From the NCBI RefSeq assembly GCF_000695625.1, contig NZ_JMQI01000046.1, forward strand, positions 1-64,000: a stretch of 64,000 bases of DNA. The letters run 5' to 3'. Shown piece after piece: positions 15,894 through 24,437 of the stretch. A program made the translations under genes and the position numbers. The stretch comes from Amycolatopsis rifamycinica. GTDB taxonomy: Bacteria > Actinomycetota > Actinomycetes > Mycobacteriales > Pseudonocardiaceae. The first letter of the stretch is position 1, and every line of letters starts with the position of its first letter. The notes beneath the pieces are model-generated. The model ran no database searches and was not told the origin of the DNA. It saw nothing but the letters and a program-made list of their open reading frames with translations.

Positions 15894-16235
15894 ATGAACA
15901 CTGAACTCGTCGTCGCGCCGCTCGGCGCGACCTACACGCCACGCCTGATCTGCACCACCGGCGACCGCCTGATCCACCCGGCGGACGGCCGCAACGACCT
16001 CGCCAGGATCGTCGTGCGCTGGGCCCGCGCCTGGGTTCCCGAAACCTGGCCCGCCCGCCAGTACTTCGCCGCGCTGGGCATCGGTGATGACGAAAACCCC
16101 TGCTACCGGGACGAAGATGTCGTCGGATGGCACCTTCTGCAACCCCGGCCGGACTCGCTCGCGTGGCGGGTGCGCTCCGGTGAGATCGATGTGACCACCG
16201 CGCTCACGGCCGAAGCCGAGGCCTGGCCCGGATAG
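15894..16235 (+). CDS. conserved-looking hypothetical protein, 113 aa
   Basis: Starts at ATG 15894 directly after GGGGGAGGA and gives a soluble 113-residue acidic protein (MNTELVVAPLGATYTPRL, RIVVRWARAWVPETWPARQYFAALG). No signal peptide, membrane helix or known motif; I do not recognise it. Codon use is typical for the genome and a strong terminator follows ten bases after the stop, both arguing for a real gene. Confidence 0.65.
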   Translation: MNTELVVAPLGATYTPRLICTTGDRLIHPADGRNDLARIVVRWARAWVPETWPARQYFAALGIGDDENPCYRDEDVVGWHLLQPRPDSLAWRVRSGEIDVTTALTAEAEAWPG

Positions 16236-16245
16236 GGAACGCCCG

Positions 16246-16281
16246 CGAAAAGCCCTGCCCCACCCGGTGCAGGGCTTTTCG
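16246..16281 (+). terminator. intrinsic terminator after the 113-aa gene
   Basis: CGAAAAGCCCTGC (16246-16258) pairs with GCAGGGCTTTTCG (16269-16281), a perfect 13-bp stem with the U-rich arm on the 3' side and the A-run on the 5' side, so it could work in both directions. Confidence 0.8.
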
Positions 16282-16533
16282 GCGTGTCTGAAACGCTTTT
16301 TGCTCCGCGTGCGATATCCGAGGCAGTGGCGGGCAAGCGCTCGGCTGCCGGCCGAACCGCGGAAGTAACCCGATCGGACCACACCTGGCGCGGTCAGCGG
16401 CCTGCGGTACCCACACGATGGTGGCATGAAGTGGAAACCGCGTCACGGCCTCAGTACGTTTCCCTCACACGGGACGAAAACACACCTTCACTGCCGTCCC
16501 GTTCTCCGAAATCGTTCACCGAGGAGCAATTCC

Positions 16534-16911
16534 ATGCTGAAGAAGATCGGCTTCGTCACGGCCGCCGCGGCGGCTGGTGCCTTCCTGGCCGGCGGCGTCG
16601 CCGCGGCCGACACCCCGGACGGCCACCACCACGGGCACCACCACGGCCACCACTACGGCGGCTACGACCACACCGGCCAGGTCGGCCTGGTGAACCTGAA
16701 CAACACCGACGTGCTCCACAACGTCAACGGCACGCTCGGCCTGTGCGGCAACGACATCAACGTCCTCGGCGTGCAGGTGCCGATCCACGACTCGCTCAAC
16801 GGCATCGGCGTGCCGATCCTGTCGCCGGGCGAGCACGAGGCCAGCGGCGAGTCGCCCTACAACTGCGCCTCGGGCGGCCTGTCCGACGGCGGCACCAGCC
16901 AGGGTCACTGA
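16534..16911 (+). CDS. chaplin-like small secreted protein with His-rich segment
   Basis: I start at ATG 16534, nine bases after GAGGAG, giving 125 residues with a Sec signal (MLKKIGFVTAAAAAGAFLAGGVAAA). The mature N-terminus is strongly His-rich (HHHGHHHGHHYGGYDH), a likely metal-binding stretch. The core LGLCGNDINVLGVQVPIHD recalls the CGN-x-[IV]-x-V-[IL]-G pattern of chaplins, but the partner cysteine (YNCAS) is about 44 residues away rather than about 15. Tandem paralogue of the gene at 17164, which lacks the His segment. Probably a surface or cell-wall amyloid-like protein; that is inference. Confidence 0.75.
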   Translation: MLKKIGFVTAAAAAGAFLAGGVAAADTPDGHHHGHHHGHHYGGYDHTGQVGLVNLNNTDVLHNVNGTLGLCGNDINVLGVQVPIHDSLNGIGVPILSPGEHEASGESPYNCASGGLSDGGTSQGH

Positions 16912-16913
16912 GT

Positions 16914-16966
16914 TTTCCGTGCCCGGAGCCGCCCGCGCGTGCGGAAGCGGGCTCCGGGCACGGAAA
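16914..16966 (+). terminator. long terminator hairpin between the chaplin-like genes
   Basis: TTTCCGTGCCCGGAGCC (16914-16930) and GGCTCCGGGCACGGAAA (16950-16966) form a perfect 17-bp stem beginning two bases after the stop codon. It should separate the two paralogues into independent transcripts. Confidence 0.8.
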
Positions 16967-17163
16967 CCGGCCGCCGCCGTCGGACGCCGCACGGCGCCGA
17001 CCGGGTGGGGTCGGCCACGACGCTGGAGAAGTGCGCCGGTCCCCTTCGGACTCGGCGCACCCCCACGAACTTTTCCGGGCCCGGCGAACCGTAGCCGGGC
17101 CCGTTCCGTTCCCCGAACCCCCGCCGGACCGTCCGGTGGGTACTCAGAAGGAGTATTTTCCCC

Positions 17164-17517
17164 GTGATCAAGCAGCTCGGCTTCGTTGCCACCGCCCTCG
17201 CCGCCGGGATGGCGGTGCTCGGTGGATCCGCGTCCGCGACCGACGTCAGCGTCGCGGGCCACCCGGTCGACACCTCCGACCAGTTCGGCCTCGTCGGCAA
17301 CGTGCAGAACCTCGACGCGGTGCACAACCTGAACGTCGTCGGCGGCGTGTGCGAGAACGACATCAACGTCCTCGGCGTGCAGGTCCCGATCCACGACTCG
17401 CTCAACGGCATCGGCGTGCCGGTGCTCTCCCCGGGCGAGCACGACGCCGAGGGCGAGAACCCGGACAACTGCGCCGCCGGCGAGATCGCCGACGGTGGCA
17501 CCGCCCAGGGCAACTGA
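17164..17517 (+). CDS. chaplin-like small secreted protein, paralogue
   Basis: A 117-residue secreted protein starting at GTG 17164, after AAGGAG. Signal MIKQLGFVATALAAGMAVLGGSASA, then a core sharing NDINVLGVQVPIHDSLNGIG with the upstream paralogue and the same SPGEH turn and C-terminal DGGTAQGN/DGGTSQGH. Two cysteines (GGVCEND and DNCAAG) are conserved in both copies. The His-rich insertion is absent. Likely a tandem duplication that diverged at the mature N-terminus. A very strong terminator follows. Confidence 0.75.
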   Translation: MIKQLGFVATALAAGMAVLGGSASATDVSVAGHPVDTSDQFGLVGNVQNLDAVHNLNVVGGVCENDINVLGVQVPIHDSLNGIGVPVLSPGEHDAEGENPDNCAAGEIADGGTAQGN

Positions 17518-17531
17518 CCTCTTCGGAGCCG

Positions 17532-17569
17532 GACCGCCGCGCGGGGTGCGCCCCGCGCGGCGGTCTTTT
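17532..17569 (+). terminator. strong intrinsic terminator, shared with the convergent gene
   Basis: GACCGCCGCGCGGGG (17532-17546), loop TGCG, CCCCGCGCGGCGGTC (17551-17565), then TTTT: a perfect 15-bp stem. The convergent AI-2E family gene ends at the T run. Confidence 0.9.
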
Positions 17570-18666
17570 CACGTGCGGTCGAGCCGGTGCACGGCCACTT
17601 CCCGCACGACGAGCAGCACGGCGGCCGCCACCGGCACCGCGACGAACGCGCCGACGACGCCGAGCAGTTCGAAACCGAGCAGCACCGCGACAACGGTGAC
17701 GAGCGCGGGCACCCGGACGGCGCGGCCGACGATCTTCGGCAGCAGCACGTAGTCCTCCACCAGCCGGTAGCCGACGAAGAAGCCGAGGGTCGCGAGCCCG
17801 ACCGGCACCGACACCGACAGCGCCACGAGGCTGGTGCCGGCCCCGGCGACCACCGACCCCGCCACCGGCACCAGGTCGAGCACGGCGACGAGCAGGGCGA
17901 GCACCAGCGGGTAGGGCACGCCGAACGCCCACAGCCAGGCGAAGGTGGCCACCCCGGCGATGAGCGACACGACGACGTTGCCGACGAGGTACGCGCCCAC
18001 CTTCCGGAAGACCGCGTCGCCGATCAGGATCACCCGCGGCCGCCGCGACCGCGGTGCCAGCCGGTAGAGCGCCGTGCGGACTCGCGGGAAGTCGGCGACG
18101 AAGTAGGTGGCGAGCACCACGACGATCACGGCGTCGCCGGCCAGCGCCGCGAGCGACTTCGCCACGTCCGACAGCCGGACGGACCGGGCGGCGGCCTCGA
18201 GGCCGAAGGTTTCGTTGGCCTGGCCGAGCAGGGTGCCGTGGTCGCGCAGCAGGGTCAGGTACCGGGGAGCGCCGCTCTGCAGCTGCGCCGCCTGATCGGC
18301 GAGGGGGACGGCGGCCGCGGCGATGGCGCCGCCGAGGACGGCGAGCCCGGTCACGACGACCACGGCGGTGGCGAGCGCGCGAGGCATCCGGCGCGCGAGG
18401 CGGGCGGTCACCGGCTCGAGCCCGACCGCCAGGAAGAACGCGATGCCGATCAGGAGCAGCACGTCGGAGGCCGCGAGGAGGAGTTCGACGACCGCGACCG
18501 TGACGACCACGCCGGCCGCGGCGAGCAGCCCGGTGAAGAACGGCGAGCGGCGGTCGAGCGGTTTTCCCGGGGCGCCCAACGGCTTCGGCTCCCGGGCCGC
18601 CGCGCCCTCGGCTTCGCCGACGGGGTGCCCGGCGCGGTAGGCCCCACGGCCCCTGGTTGCGTGCAT
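17569..18666 (-). CDS. AI-2E family transporter-like membrane protein
   Basis: A 365-residue membrane protein with about eight helices and the characteristic C-terminal block GVPYPLVLALLVAVLDLVPVAGS, followed by GFFVGYRLVEDYVLLPKIVGRAVRVPALV. The family exports autoinducer-2 in some bacteria or acts as a Na+/H+ antiporter in others; which applies here is unknown. I start at ATG 18666 because the frame upstream is low-complexity and would overlap the divergent GH43 promoter; no good ribosome site is visible at either choice, so the N-terminus is uncertain. Confidence 0.8.
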   Translation of the reverse strand: MHATRGRGAYRAGHPVGEAEGAAAREPKPLGAPGKPLDRRSPFFTGLLAAAGVVVTVAVVELLLAASDVLLLIGIAFFLAVGLEPVTARLARRMPRALATAVVVVTGLAVLGGAIAAAAVPLADQAAQLQSGAPRYLTLLRDHGTLLGQANETFGLEAAARSVRLSDVAKSLAALAGDAVIVVVLATYFVADFPRVRTALYRLAPRSRRPRVILIGDAVFRKVGAYLVGNVVVSLIAGVATFAWLWAFGVPYPLVLALLVAVLDLVPVAGSVVAGAGTSLVALSVSVPVGLATLGFFVGYRLVEDYVLLPKIVGRAVRVPALVTVVAVLLGFELLGVVGAFVAVPVAAAVLLVVREVAVHRLDRT

Positions 18667-18794
18667 GAGGGGGCGGCTACCCCGCGCGACCGGGGCGAAT
18701 CCACCCGATCCGGGGATACGGCAAAGTCCACGCTTCCCGGTGACGGCGTCGCCCTGCCGTTGCCGGAGCCGTTGGGGTGTCGGCAAAATCGCCT

Positions 18795-19736
18795 ATGCGC
18801 TTGAAAGATTTCCTGCTCGTTCCGGTGATCGCCATCGCGGCCGCGTTCGCGGTGGCCCCGGAGGCGGCGGCCGTCAGCGCGCCGCGGCTGCTGCTCAACC
18901 AGGACTTCCCCGACCCGGACGTCGTCAAGACCGCATGGGGCTACTTCGCGTTCGCCACGGGCACGAAGACGACGCGGATCCCGATGGCCGGCGCTACCGC
19001 CGTGGACGGGCCGTGGCGCGTCACCGGGGACGCGCTCGGAGCCGTCCCGGCGTGGGCGAAGCCGGACGGCGGGTTCTGGGCCCCGGACGTCACGCAGCTG
19101 GCGGACGGGACGTTCGTGCTGTACTTCTCGGCCGCCTCGAAGGCGGGCGGCGAAATGTGCCTCGGCGCGGCGACGGCGAAGAAGGCGGAAGGCCCGTACA
19201 CACCGGCCGGCGACCACCCGCTGGTGTGCGAGCCCGGTGACCACGGGGACATCGACCCGCAGACGTTCGTCGACGCGGACGGAGCCCGGTACCTGCTCTA
19301 CAAGAGCGACGGCGCGCCGACGGGGCCGCCGTCGGCGATCTGGGCGCAGAAGCTGCAGGCCGACGGACGGACCTTCGCCGGTGCGCGCACCGAGCTGCTG
19401 CGGTCCGACCTCACGGCCGAGAAATCGGTCGTCGAGGCGCCCTCGGTGGTGAAGACCGCGTCCCGGTACCTGCTGTTCTACTCGGCGGACACGTTCGAGA
19501 GCACGGGCTACCACACGTGCTACGCGACGGCGCCGACGCTGGGCGGGGCGTTCGTGAAGGCGGACGGGAAGTTCCTGTCGACCGACCTGCTCGGCGGCAA
19601 AGTGGACGCTCCCGGTGGCGCGGACGTGGTGGACGGCCACATCTTCTTCCACGGCTGGCTGGGCGGCGGCCGCACGGCGCGGGGCCTGTACTCGCTGCCG
19701 ATCACCTTCCCGGGCGACGTGCCGCAGCTGGGCTGA
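18795..19736 (+). CDS. secreted glycoside hydrolase family 43 protein
   Basis: A five-bladed propeller hydrolase of 313 residues, starting at ATG 18795 with a Sec signal (MRLKDFLLVPVIAIAAAFAVAPEAAA). The blade motif LLNQDFPDPDVVKTAWGYFAFAT carries the catalytic base aspartate, GFWAPDVTQLADGTFVLYFSA the next blade, and GDIDPQTFVDADGARYLLYKSD and SVVEAPSVVK carry the pKa-modulating Asp and acid Glu. No binding module. Likely arabinan or arabinoxylan side-chain cleavage; it lies apart from the main polysaccharide locus at 42.8-64 kb. Confidence 0.85.
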   Translation: MRLKDFLLVPVIAIAAAFAVAPEAAAVSAPRLLLNQDFPDPDVVKTAWGYFAFATGTKTTRIPMAGATAVDGPWRVTGDALGAVPAWAKPDGGFWAPDVTQLADGTFVLYFSAASKAGGEMCLGAATAKKAEGPYTPAGDHPLVCEPGDHGDIDPQTFVDADGARYLLYKSDGAPTGPPSAIWAQKLQADGRTFAGARTELLRSDLTAEKSVVEAPSVVKTASRYLLFYSADTFESTGYHTCYATAPTLGGAFVKADGKFLSTDLLGGKVDAPGGADVVDGHIFFHGWLGGGRTARGLYSLPITFPGDVPQLG

Positions 19737-19817
19737 CGGGTGTCACCCACCCGGGTAACGCTCGGTTGGGCCGACCGGGCCCCGGATATTCGGAGAACGA
19801 CGAAACGGAGGAGCGAC

Positions 19818-20921
19818 ATGACGGTGTGGTGGGGATTGGCGGGCTTGCTCGGGTTGCTGGGAATCTGCGGCCTGCTGCGAAGCCATCGCGCCGACGGGAC
19901 GGCGATCGACGACGACCCGCTCGCCCGGTACCCGGTGGCCCGCGAACCGGCGACGCCCAACGCGGACGCGGCGCACACACCGCTGATGACGCCGGCGATC
20001 ACCCCGGAGATGCTGGCGGCGCCGGTTGCGTCGCAGGCGGAGGCTGGGGTGCCGGTTGCGTCGCAGGGGGAGGCGCAGGTGCCGGTTGCGCCGCAGGGGG
20101 AGGCGCGGGTGCCGGACGGGCCGCAGGCGGAGGCTGGGGTGCCGGTCGCGTCGCAGGGGGATGCGGGAGTGCCGGTTGTGCCGCAGGCGGATGCGGGGGT
20201 GCCGGAGTCGGGGCGGATCGCGGGGGAGATTCCGGCGCCGCGGCCAGAGTCCGGCTGGACGGGGGAGCCGGAGGTGGTTGGCTCGGAGCCGCGGGGTGAG
20301 GTGCCGGCGGCTGGTGGGGCGTTGGGTTCCTCGGGCCAGGTTCAGGGTGTGGGGCAGGAGCCGGTCGCGGAGCCGGTATCTGCCGGGTCAGTGGAGCAGG
20401 CGGCCGCTGATGGCGGGCCGGGCGTGGTGGCGCCGCGGGTCGCCGAGTCGGTGGGGGAGCCGGTTTCTGCTCGATCGCCGGAGCGGGCGGCGGCTGGTGG
20501 TGCGCTGGGTTCCTCGGGGCAGGTCCAAGCTGTGGCGCCAGCCCTTTCTGCCGACTCATCGGAGCAGGCGGCCGCTGGCGGGCCGGGCGTAGTAGCGCCG
20601 CGGGCCGCGGAGCCGGTTTCTGCCCGTTCATCGGAGCAGGCGGCCACCCATGGCGGGCCGGGCGTGGTGGCGCAGCCGGTCACGGAGCCGCTCTCCGCTC
20701 CGGCGCCGCGGCACGCCGGCGAGGGGTGGGCTCCGCAGCCGCGGACGTCCGGATCTCCGCGGCAGCCGAAGCACGCGCTTCAGACCGAGGCGACGGCACC
20801 CGAGACCGCGCCGACCGTCCTTACCGGACCGCAAGCCCGTGAGCCGGAAGCCGCGGCGGGGCGGAACCCTTCCCCGCGCGGTCTGGTCGGCAAGGTCAAA
20901 CGGCTCCTGTGGCTGTCCTGA
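19818..20921 (+). CDS. low-complexity protein with N-terminal WGxxGxxG helix
   Basis: I start at ATG 19818, five bases after GGAGGAG, giving 367 residues. The N-terminus MTVWWGLAGLLGLLGICGLLRSHR is a glycine-spaced membrane helix like that in the protein at 15317. The rest is a disordered, repetitive Ala/Pro/Gln/Glu sequence: 10-residue units like VPVASQGEAG at about 72-125 and 30-residue units like SARSSEQAA..GGPGVVAPR later. The C-terminus GLVGKVKRLLWLS is basic and amphipathic. Probably an envelope-spanning or tethering protein; no family recognised. Confidence 0.65.
   Translation: MTVWWGLAGLLGLLGICGLLRSHRADGTAIDDDPLARYPVAREPATPNADAAHTPLMTPAITPEMLAAPVASQAEAGVPVASQGEAQVPVAPQGEARVPDGPQAEAGVPVASQGDAGVPVVPQADAGVPESGRIAGEIPAPRPESGWTGEPEVVGSEPRGEVPAAGGALGSSGQVQGVGQEPVAEPVSAGSVEQAAADGGPGVVAPRVAESVGEPVSARSPERAAAGGALGSSGQVQAVAPALSADSSEQAAAGGPGVVAPRAAEPVSARSSEQAATHGGPGVVAQPVTEPLSAPAPRHAGEGWAPQPRTSGSPRQPKHALQTEATAPETAPTVLTGPQAREPEAAAGRNPSPRGLVGKVKRLLWLS
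20020..20700. repeat. tandem repeats inside the WGxxGxxG-helix protein gene
   Basis: Short units of GGTGCCGGTTGCGTCGCAGG type recur about every 30 bp from 20023 to 20210. Longer, less regular units containing GGCGGGCCGGGCGTGGTGGC recur at about 20413, 20579 and 20653. Confidence 0.65.
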
Positions 20922-20924
20922 CCC

Positions 20925-22907
20925 TCACCCCAGCGGCGCGCTGTCCTTCGCCAGCCCGGCGAGCAGGTCGCCGTGGTCCTCGATGCGGTCCAGGACCTCC
21001 TCCGCCGTGAACGTCAGGTGCGTGACGTGGCGGCAGGCACGGACCTCGTCCCACGTCACCGGGGTCGAAGCCGTCGGGTGGTCGCGGCCGCGCAGGGAAT
21101 ACGGGGCCACCGTTGTCTTCGCCGGGTTGTTCTGGCTCCAGTCGATGAACACGCGGCCGCTTCGGTGGGCCTTCGCCATCACCGCCGTCACCGATTCCGG
21201 TGTCTCCTTCGCGAGGCGCTGGGCCAGCTTCTTGGCGTACGCCGACGGGGCCGCCGGGTCGTCCGTGCGGATTCCGCAGTAGAGCTGCATTCCCTTGGAG
21301 CCCGACGTCTTCGCGTACGGTGTCAGGCCGTCGGCCACCAGGACGTCGTGCAGGCGCTCCGCCACCCGGCAGCAGTCCACGATCGTCGTGCCCGGCCCCG
21401 GGTCCAGGTCGAACACCAGCCGGTCCGGGGAGCCGCGGGTGCCCGACTCCACCGTCCACTGGGGCACGTGCAGCTCGAGCGCCGCCATGTTGGCCGCCCA
21501 CACCAGGCCCGGGAGGTCGTCCAGCAGCGGGTAGTGAATGGTGCCGCCCGTGCCGGTCAGGCGCACCGTGCGCAGCCAGTCCGGGGCGCCGTTCGGGACG
21601 TTCTTCTCGAACCACTTCTGGCCGTCGACGCCGTTGGGGTAGCGGATGAACGTCACCGGCCGGCCGGCCAGGTGCGGCAGCAGCACCTCCGCGACGCGGG
21701 AGTAGTAGTTGATCACCTCGCCCTTGGTGAACCCGTCCGCCGGGTACAGCACCTTGTCCAAATTGGACAGGGTGAGCCTGCGGTTGCCGGCCTGGACGGT
21801 GATCCGCTGCCCCGGTGGCTCGGGGGCGGGCGGAGACGGGGGTGGCGGCGGGGCGGCGGGCTCGTGCGGGACGGCGCGCGGCGCTAGCACCTCGGCCGGG
21901 TCCTTGTCGTGGCGCAGGCCGCGCCAGGCGGTGTGGCGGACGCGGCCGCCGCGGGTGAACTGGCGGTACACGATCTCGCCCACCAGGCGTGGCTCGACCC
22001 AGCGGGCGCGGACGATGTCCTCCCGCGGCGGCGTCGTCACGAAGGGGTGCGTGCGCCGCTCCAGGGCCTGCAGCTGCGCCTGCAGGTCGGCGCGGGAGGC
22101 CTGGGTGAAGCCGGTGCCGACGTCGCCGATGTAGACCAGGTCGCCGGTGGCGGGGTCGTGCGCGCCGAGCAGCAGGCCGCCGAGGGTGCCGGTGAAGCTG
22201 CGCTGGCCGGGCCGCCAGCCGCAGACGATCACCTCCTGGGTCCGGACCAGCGGGTGCTTGAGCCAGGAGTCCGGCCGCTGCCCGGGGTAGTAGGCCGACG
22301 AACGCAGTTTCGCGACGACCCCCTCGTACCCGGCGGACGCGGCGTGGGCGAGGAAGTCCGCGGGCGTGCGGCGGTCGGCGGCGAGCTCGTCGAAGGTGAC
22401 CGCGCGCACCACGGAAACGCGGTACGGATCCGGCATCGGCAGCTCGGCCAGCAGGCGGCGGCGCTCGTCGTACGGCACGCCCAGCAGGCTCCGGTCGCCG
22501 AGCCGGAGCAGGTCGAAGGCCAGGAACCGGACCGGGACGTCCTTGAACTCGAGTCCCTTCGGCCCGCTCTGGTGGCGGACGTAGCGGCCGCGGCGCTCCT
22601 GCATCCGCTCGAAGTCGATCCGGCCGTCTTCGCCGTAGACGACGACCTCGCCGTCGAGGTAGGCGGCCTGGCCGTCGAGGGCGGGGGTGAGCACGCCCGC
22701 GAGATCGGCGAACTCCGCGGTGAAGTCGATGTTGTTGCGGCTGGTGAGCACGGTCGTGCCGTCCGGGGCGATCCGCATGGCCGCCCGGTAACCGTCCAGT
22801 TTGTACTCGTAAGCCCACTCGGGGCCGCTGCGCAGCCGTCCGCCGTCGGCCTTGGCGAGCATCGGCTCCACCCAGGCAGGGACGTGCGTCGCGTCGTCTG
22901 CCGCCAT
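20925..22907 (-). CDS. ligD: LigD-type ATP-dependent DNA ligase with primase-polymerase domain
   Basis: Non-homologous end-joining ligase of 660 residues. The N-terminal ligase domain has the nucleotidyl-lysine motif EYKLDGYR at 34-41 and YEGVVAKLRSSAYYPGQRPDSWLKHP; the C-terminal primase-polymerase domain begins near 375 (LSNLDKVLYPADGFTKGEVINYY) and contains the catalytic FDLDPGPG and KTSGSKGMQLY. Domain order is ligase then polymerase, with no 3'-phosphoesterase module, unlike the polymerase-nuclease-ligase order of mycobacterial LigD. A Ku partner gene is not in the window. Confidence 0.92.
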   Translation of the reverse strand: MAADDATHVPAWVEPMLAKADGGRLRSGPEWAYEYKLDGYRAAMRIAPDGTTVLTSRNNIDFTAEFADLAGVLTPALDGQAAYLDGEVVVYGEDGRIDFERMQERRGRYVRHQSGPKGLEFKDVPVRFLAFDLLRLGDRSLLGVPYDERRRLLAELPMPDPYRVSVVRAVTFDELAADRRTPADFLAHAASAGYEGVVAKLRSSAYYPGQRPDSWLKHPLVRTQEVIVCGWRPGQRSFTGTLGGLLLGAHDPATGDLVYIGDVGTGFTQASRADLQAQLQALERRTHPFVTTPPREDIVRARWVEPRLVGEIVYRQFTRGGRVRHTAWRGLRHDKDPAEVLAPRAVPHEPAAPPPPPSPPAPEPPGQRITVQAGNRRLTLSNLDKVLYPADGFTKGEVINYYSRVAEVLLPHLAGRPVTFIRYPNGVDGQKWFEKNVPNGAPDWLRTVRLTGTGGTIHYPLLDDLPGLVWAANMAALELHVPQWTVESGTRGSPDRLVFDLDPGPGTTIVDCCRVAERLHDVLVADGLTPYAKTSGSKGMQLYCGIRTDDPAAPSAYAKKLAQRLAKETPESVTAVMAKAHRSGRVFIDWSQNNPAKTTVAPYSLRGRDHPTASTPVTWDEVRACRHVTHLTFTAEEVLDRIEDHGDLLAGLAKDSAPLG

Positions 22908-23008
22908 TTCGGACCTCCGTCACCTTACGTGCCCAAGGTAACCCGTTCGGCCTAGATTCGCCGGGTTTTTGCAGGTGAACGCGGCTTGAACGCCTGTTCG
23001 GCGGACGC

Positions 23009-23566
23009 TCAGGCGGGCAGGAGGTCGTCGACGGCCCGGCGCAGGGTCGCGCGCACCTTCCCGGCGTCGTCGAGTTCGCCGCCGTGCAGCGCGCCGTCGC
23101 GCAGCAGGACGAGCACCCGGGCCGCGTGGTCCGGCTCCGGGTGGCCGAGGGCCGCCGCCTGCTCGCGCAGGACGTCGAAGAACCACTGCCGGTGGTCGTC
23201 GATGACCCGGCGGACGCGGTTGCCGGGGTCGGGGTACTCGGCGGCGGCGTTGAGGAACTGGCAGCCGCGGAAGTCCTCGCCGCAGGTGGCGTCGCCGACC
23301 ACCGCCATGGTTTCGGCCAGCCCTTCGCGGGGCGGCTTGCCCGCGCGCGCGGCCGCGACGGCCGCGCGGATCTGGCGGCTGGTCTCGCTCAGGTAGGCCG
23401 CCACCAGGTCGTCCTTCGTCGGGTAGTGGCGGTAGAAGGTCGCCCGGGTCACGGCCGCCTCGGAGACCAGGCGTTCCACCCCGACGGCGTGGATGCCCTC
23501 GGCGTAGAAGAGCCGGGCGGCGGTCGCGAGCAGCCGGTCCTTCGGGTGCGGCTCGGCAGTCCTCAT
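23009..23566 (-). CDS. TetR family repressor
   Basis: A 185-residue regulator with the helix-turn-helix LLATAARLFYAEGIHAVGVERLV followed by TRATFYRHYPTKDDLVAAYL, and a TetR C-terminal ligand domain with two cysteines (CGEDFRGCQF) close together. It diverges from an alpha/beta hydrolase gene, and two copies of the same 18-bp near-palindrome lie between them, one near each start, so it very likely represses both itself and the hydrolase. Confidence 0.9.
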   Translation of the reverse strand: MRTAEPHPKDRLLATAARLFYAEGIHAVGVERLVSEAAVTRATFYRHYPTKDDLVAAYLSETSRQIRAAVAAARAGKPPREGLAETMAVVGDATCGEDFRGCQFLNAAAEYPDPGNRVRRVIDDHRQWFFDVLREQAAALGHPEPDHAARVLVLLRDGALHGGELDDAGKVRATLRRAVDDLLPA

Positions 23567-23579
23567 CCCGGCAGCATAG

Positions 23580-23597
23580 AGAAAGACCGATCGTTCT
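23580..23597. promoter_or_regulatory. TetR operator copy 1
   Basis: AGAAAGACCGATCGTTCT, containing the near-palindrome AGA[C/A]CGATCG[G/T]TCT. It lies 14 bases upstream of the TetR start codon. Confidence 0.75.
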
Positions 23598-23653
23598 GCT
23601 AGATCGGCTTCGTCACATTGCCAAGCGGGCCCGGACAGGTCAGAGTTGCTGAC

Positions 23654-23671
23654 AGAAAGACCGATCGTTCT
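23654..23671. promoter_or_regulatory. TetR operator copy 2
   Basis: An identical second copy of AGAAAGACCGATCGTTCT, 17 bases upstream of the alpha/beta hydrolase ATG and 74 bp from copy 1. Confidence 0.75.
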
Positions 23672-23688
23672 CCCTGAAGGAGCCAGCC

Positions 23689-24393
23689 ATGAGCAAGCCC
23701 ACCATCGTCCTGGTCCACGGCGCGTTCGCCGACTCGTCGAGCTGGAACGGCGTCGTCGCGAAGCTGCAGGAGCAGGGCTATCCGGTCCGGGCGGTGGCGA
23801 ACCCGCTGCGCGGGGTCGAGTCCGACGCCGCCTACGTCAAGGACGTCGTCACCAGCGTCTCCGGTCCGGTGGTCCTGGCCGGCCACTCCTACGGCGGCGC
23901 CCTGATCACCCGCGCGGCCACCGACACGCCGAACGTCCGCGCCCTGGTCTACATCGCCGCGTTCCAGCCCGACGCGGGCGAGAGCGTCTTCGAGCTGTCC
24001 GGCCGCTACCCGGGCGCCAAGCTCGGCCCGGAGACCACCGACGTCCTCGAGCACGACGGCGAGCCCGAGCTGTCGATCAAGCCGGCGGACTTCGCCGAGG
24101 TCTTCGCCGCCGACGTCCCCGCGGCCACCGCGGCGGTCATGGCCGTGACCCAGCGGCCGGTCGCCCAGCAGGCGCTCGCGGCGCCGTTCGAGGGCACTCC
24201 GGCGTGGTCGAAGCTGCCGTCGTGGACGCTGGTCGCCAACCACGACAACGCGATCCCGGCCGCGGCGCAGGAGTTCATGGCCGAGCGCGCGTCGTCGACG
24301 GTCCGCCGGATCGACGCTTCGCACGCCGTCGCGGTGTCCCAGCCCGAGGTGGTCGCCGAGGTCATCCTCGCCGCGGCGGCGAACGTCGAGTGA
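23689..24393 (+). CDS. alpha/beta hydrolase
   Basis: A 234-residue alpha/beta hydrolase. The oxyanion region LVHGAFADSSSWNG is at residues 8-21, the nucleophile elbow GHSYGG near 66, and the late Asp/His pair is NHDNAIP and ASHAVAVSQP. This matches the small esterase group related to plant esterases and PnbA-like actinobacterial hydrolases. AAGGAG lies ahead of the ATG. It is repressed most likely by the divergent TetR protein through twin operators, as in xenobiotic-inducible esterase systems. Natural substrate unknown. Confidence 0.88.
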   Translation: MSKPTIVLVHGAFADSSSWNGVVAKLQEQGYPVRAVANPLRGVESDAAYVKDVVTSVSGPVVLAGHSYGGALITRAATDTPNVRALVYIAAFQPDAGESVFELSGRYPGAKLGPETTDVLEHDGEPELSIKPADFAEVFAADVPAATAAVMAVTQRPVAQQALAAPFEGTPAWSKLPSWTLVANHDNAIPAAAQEFMAERASSTVRRIDASHAVAVSQPEVVAEVILAAAANVE

Positions 24394-24437
24394 GTCATCG
24401 GCGAGGATCAGCCGGGTGATCGGGCATCACAAGGGCG

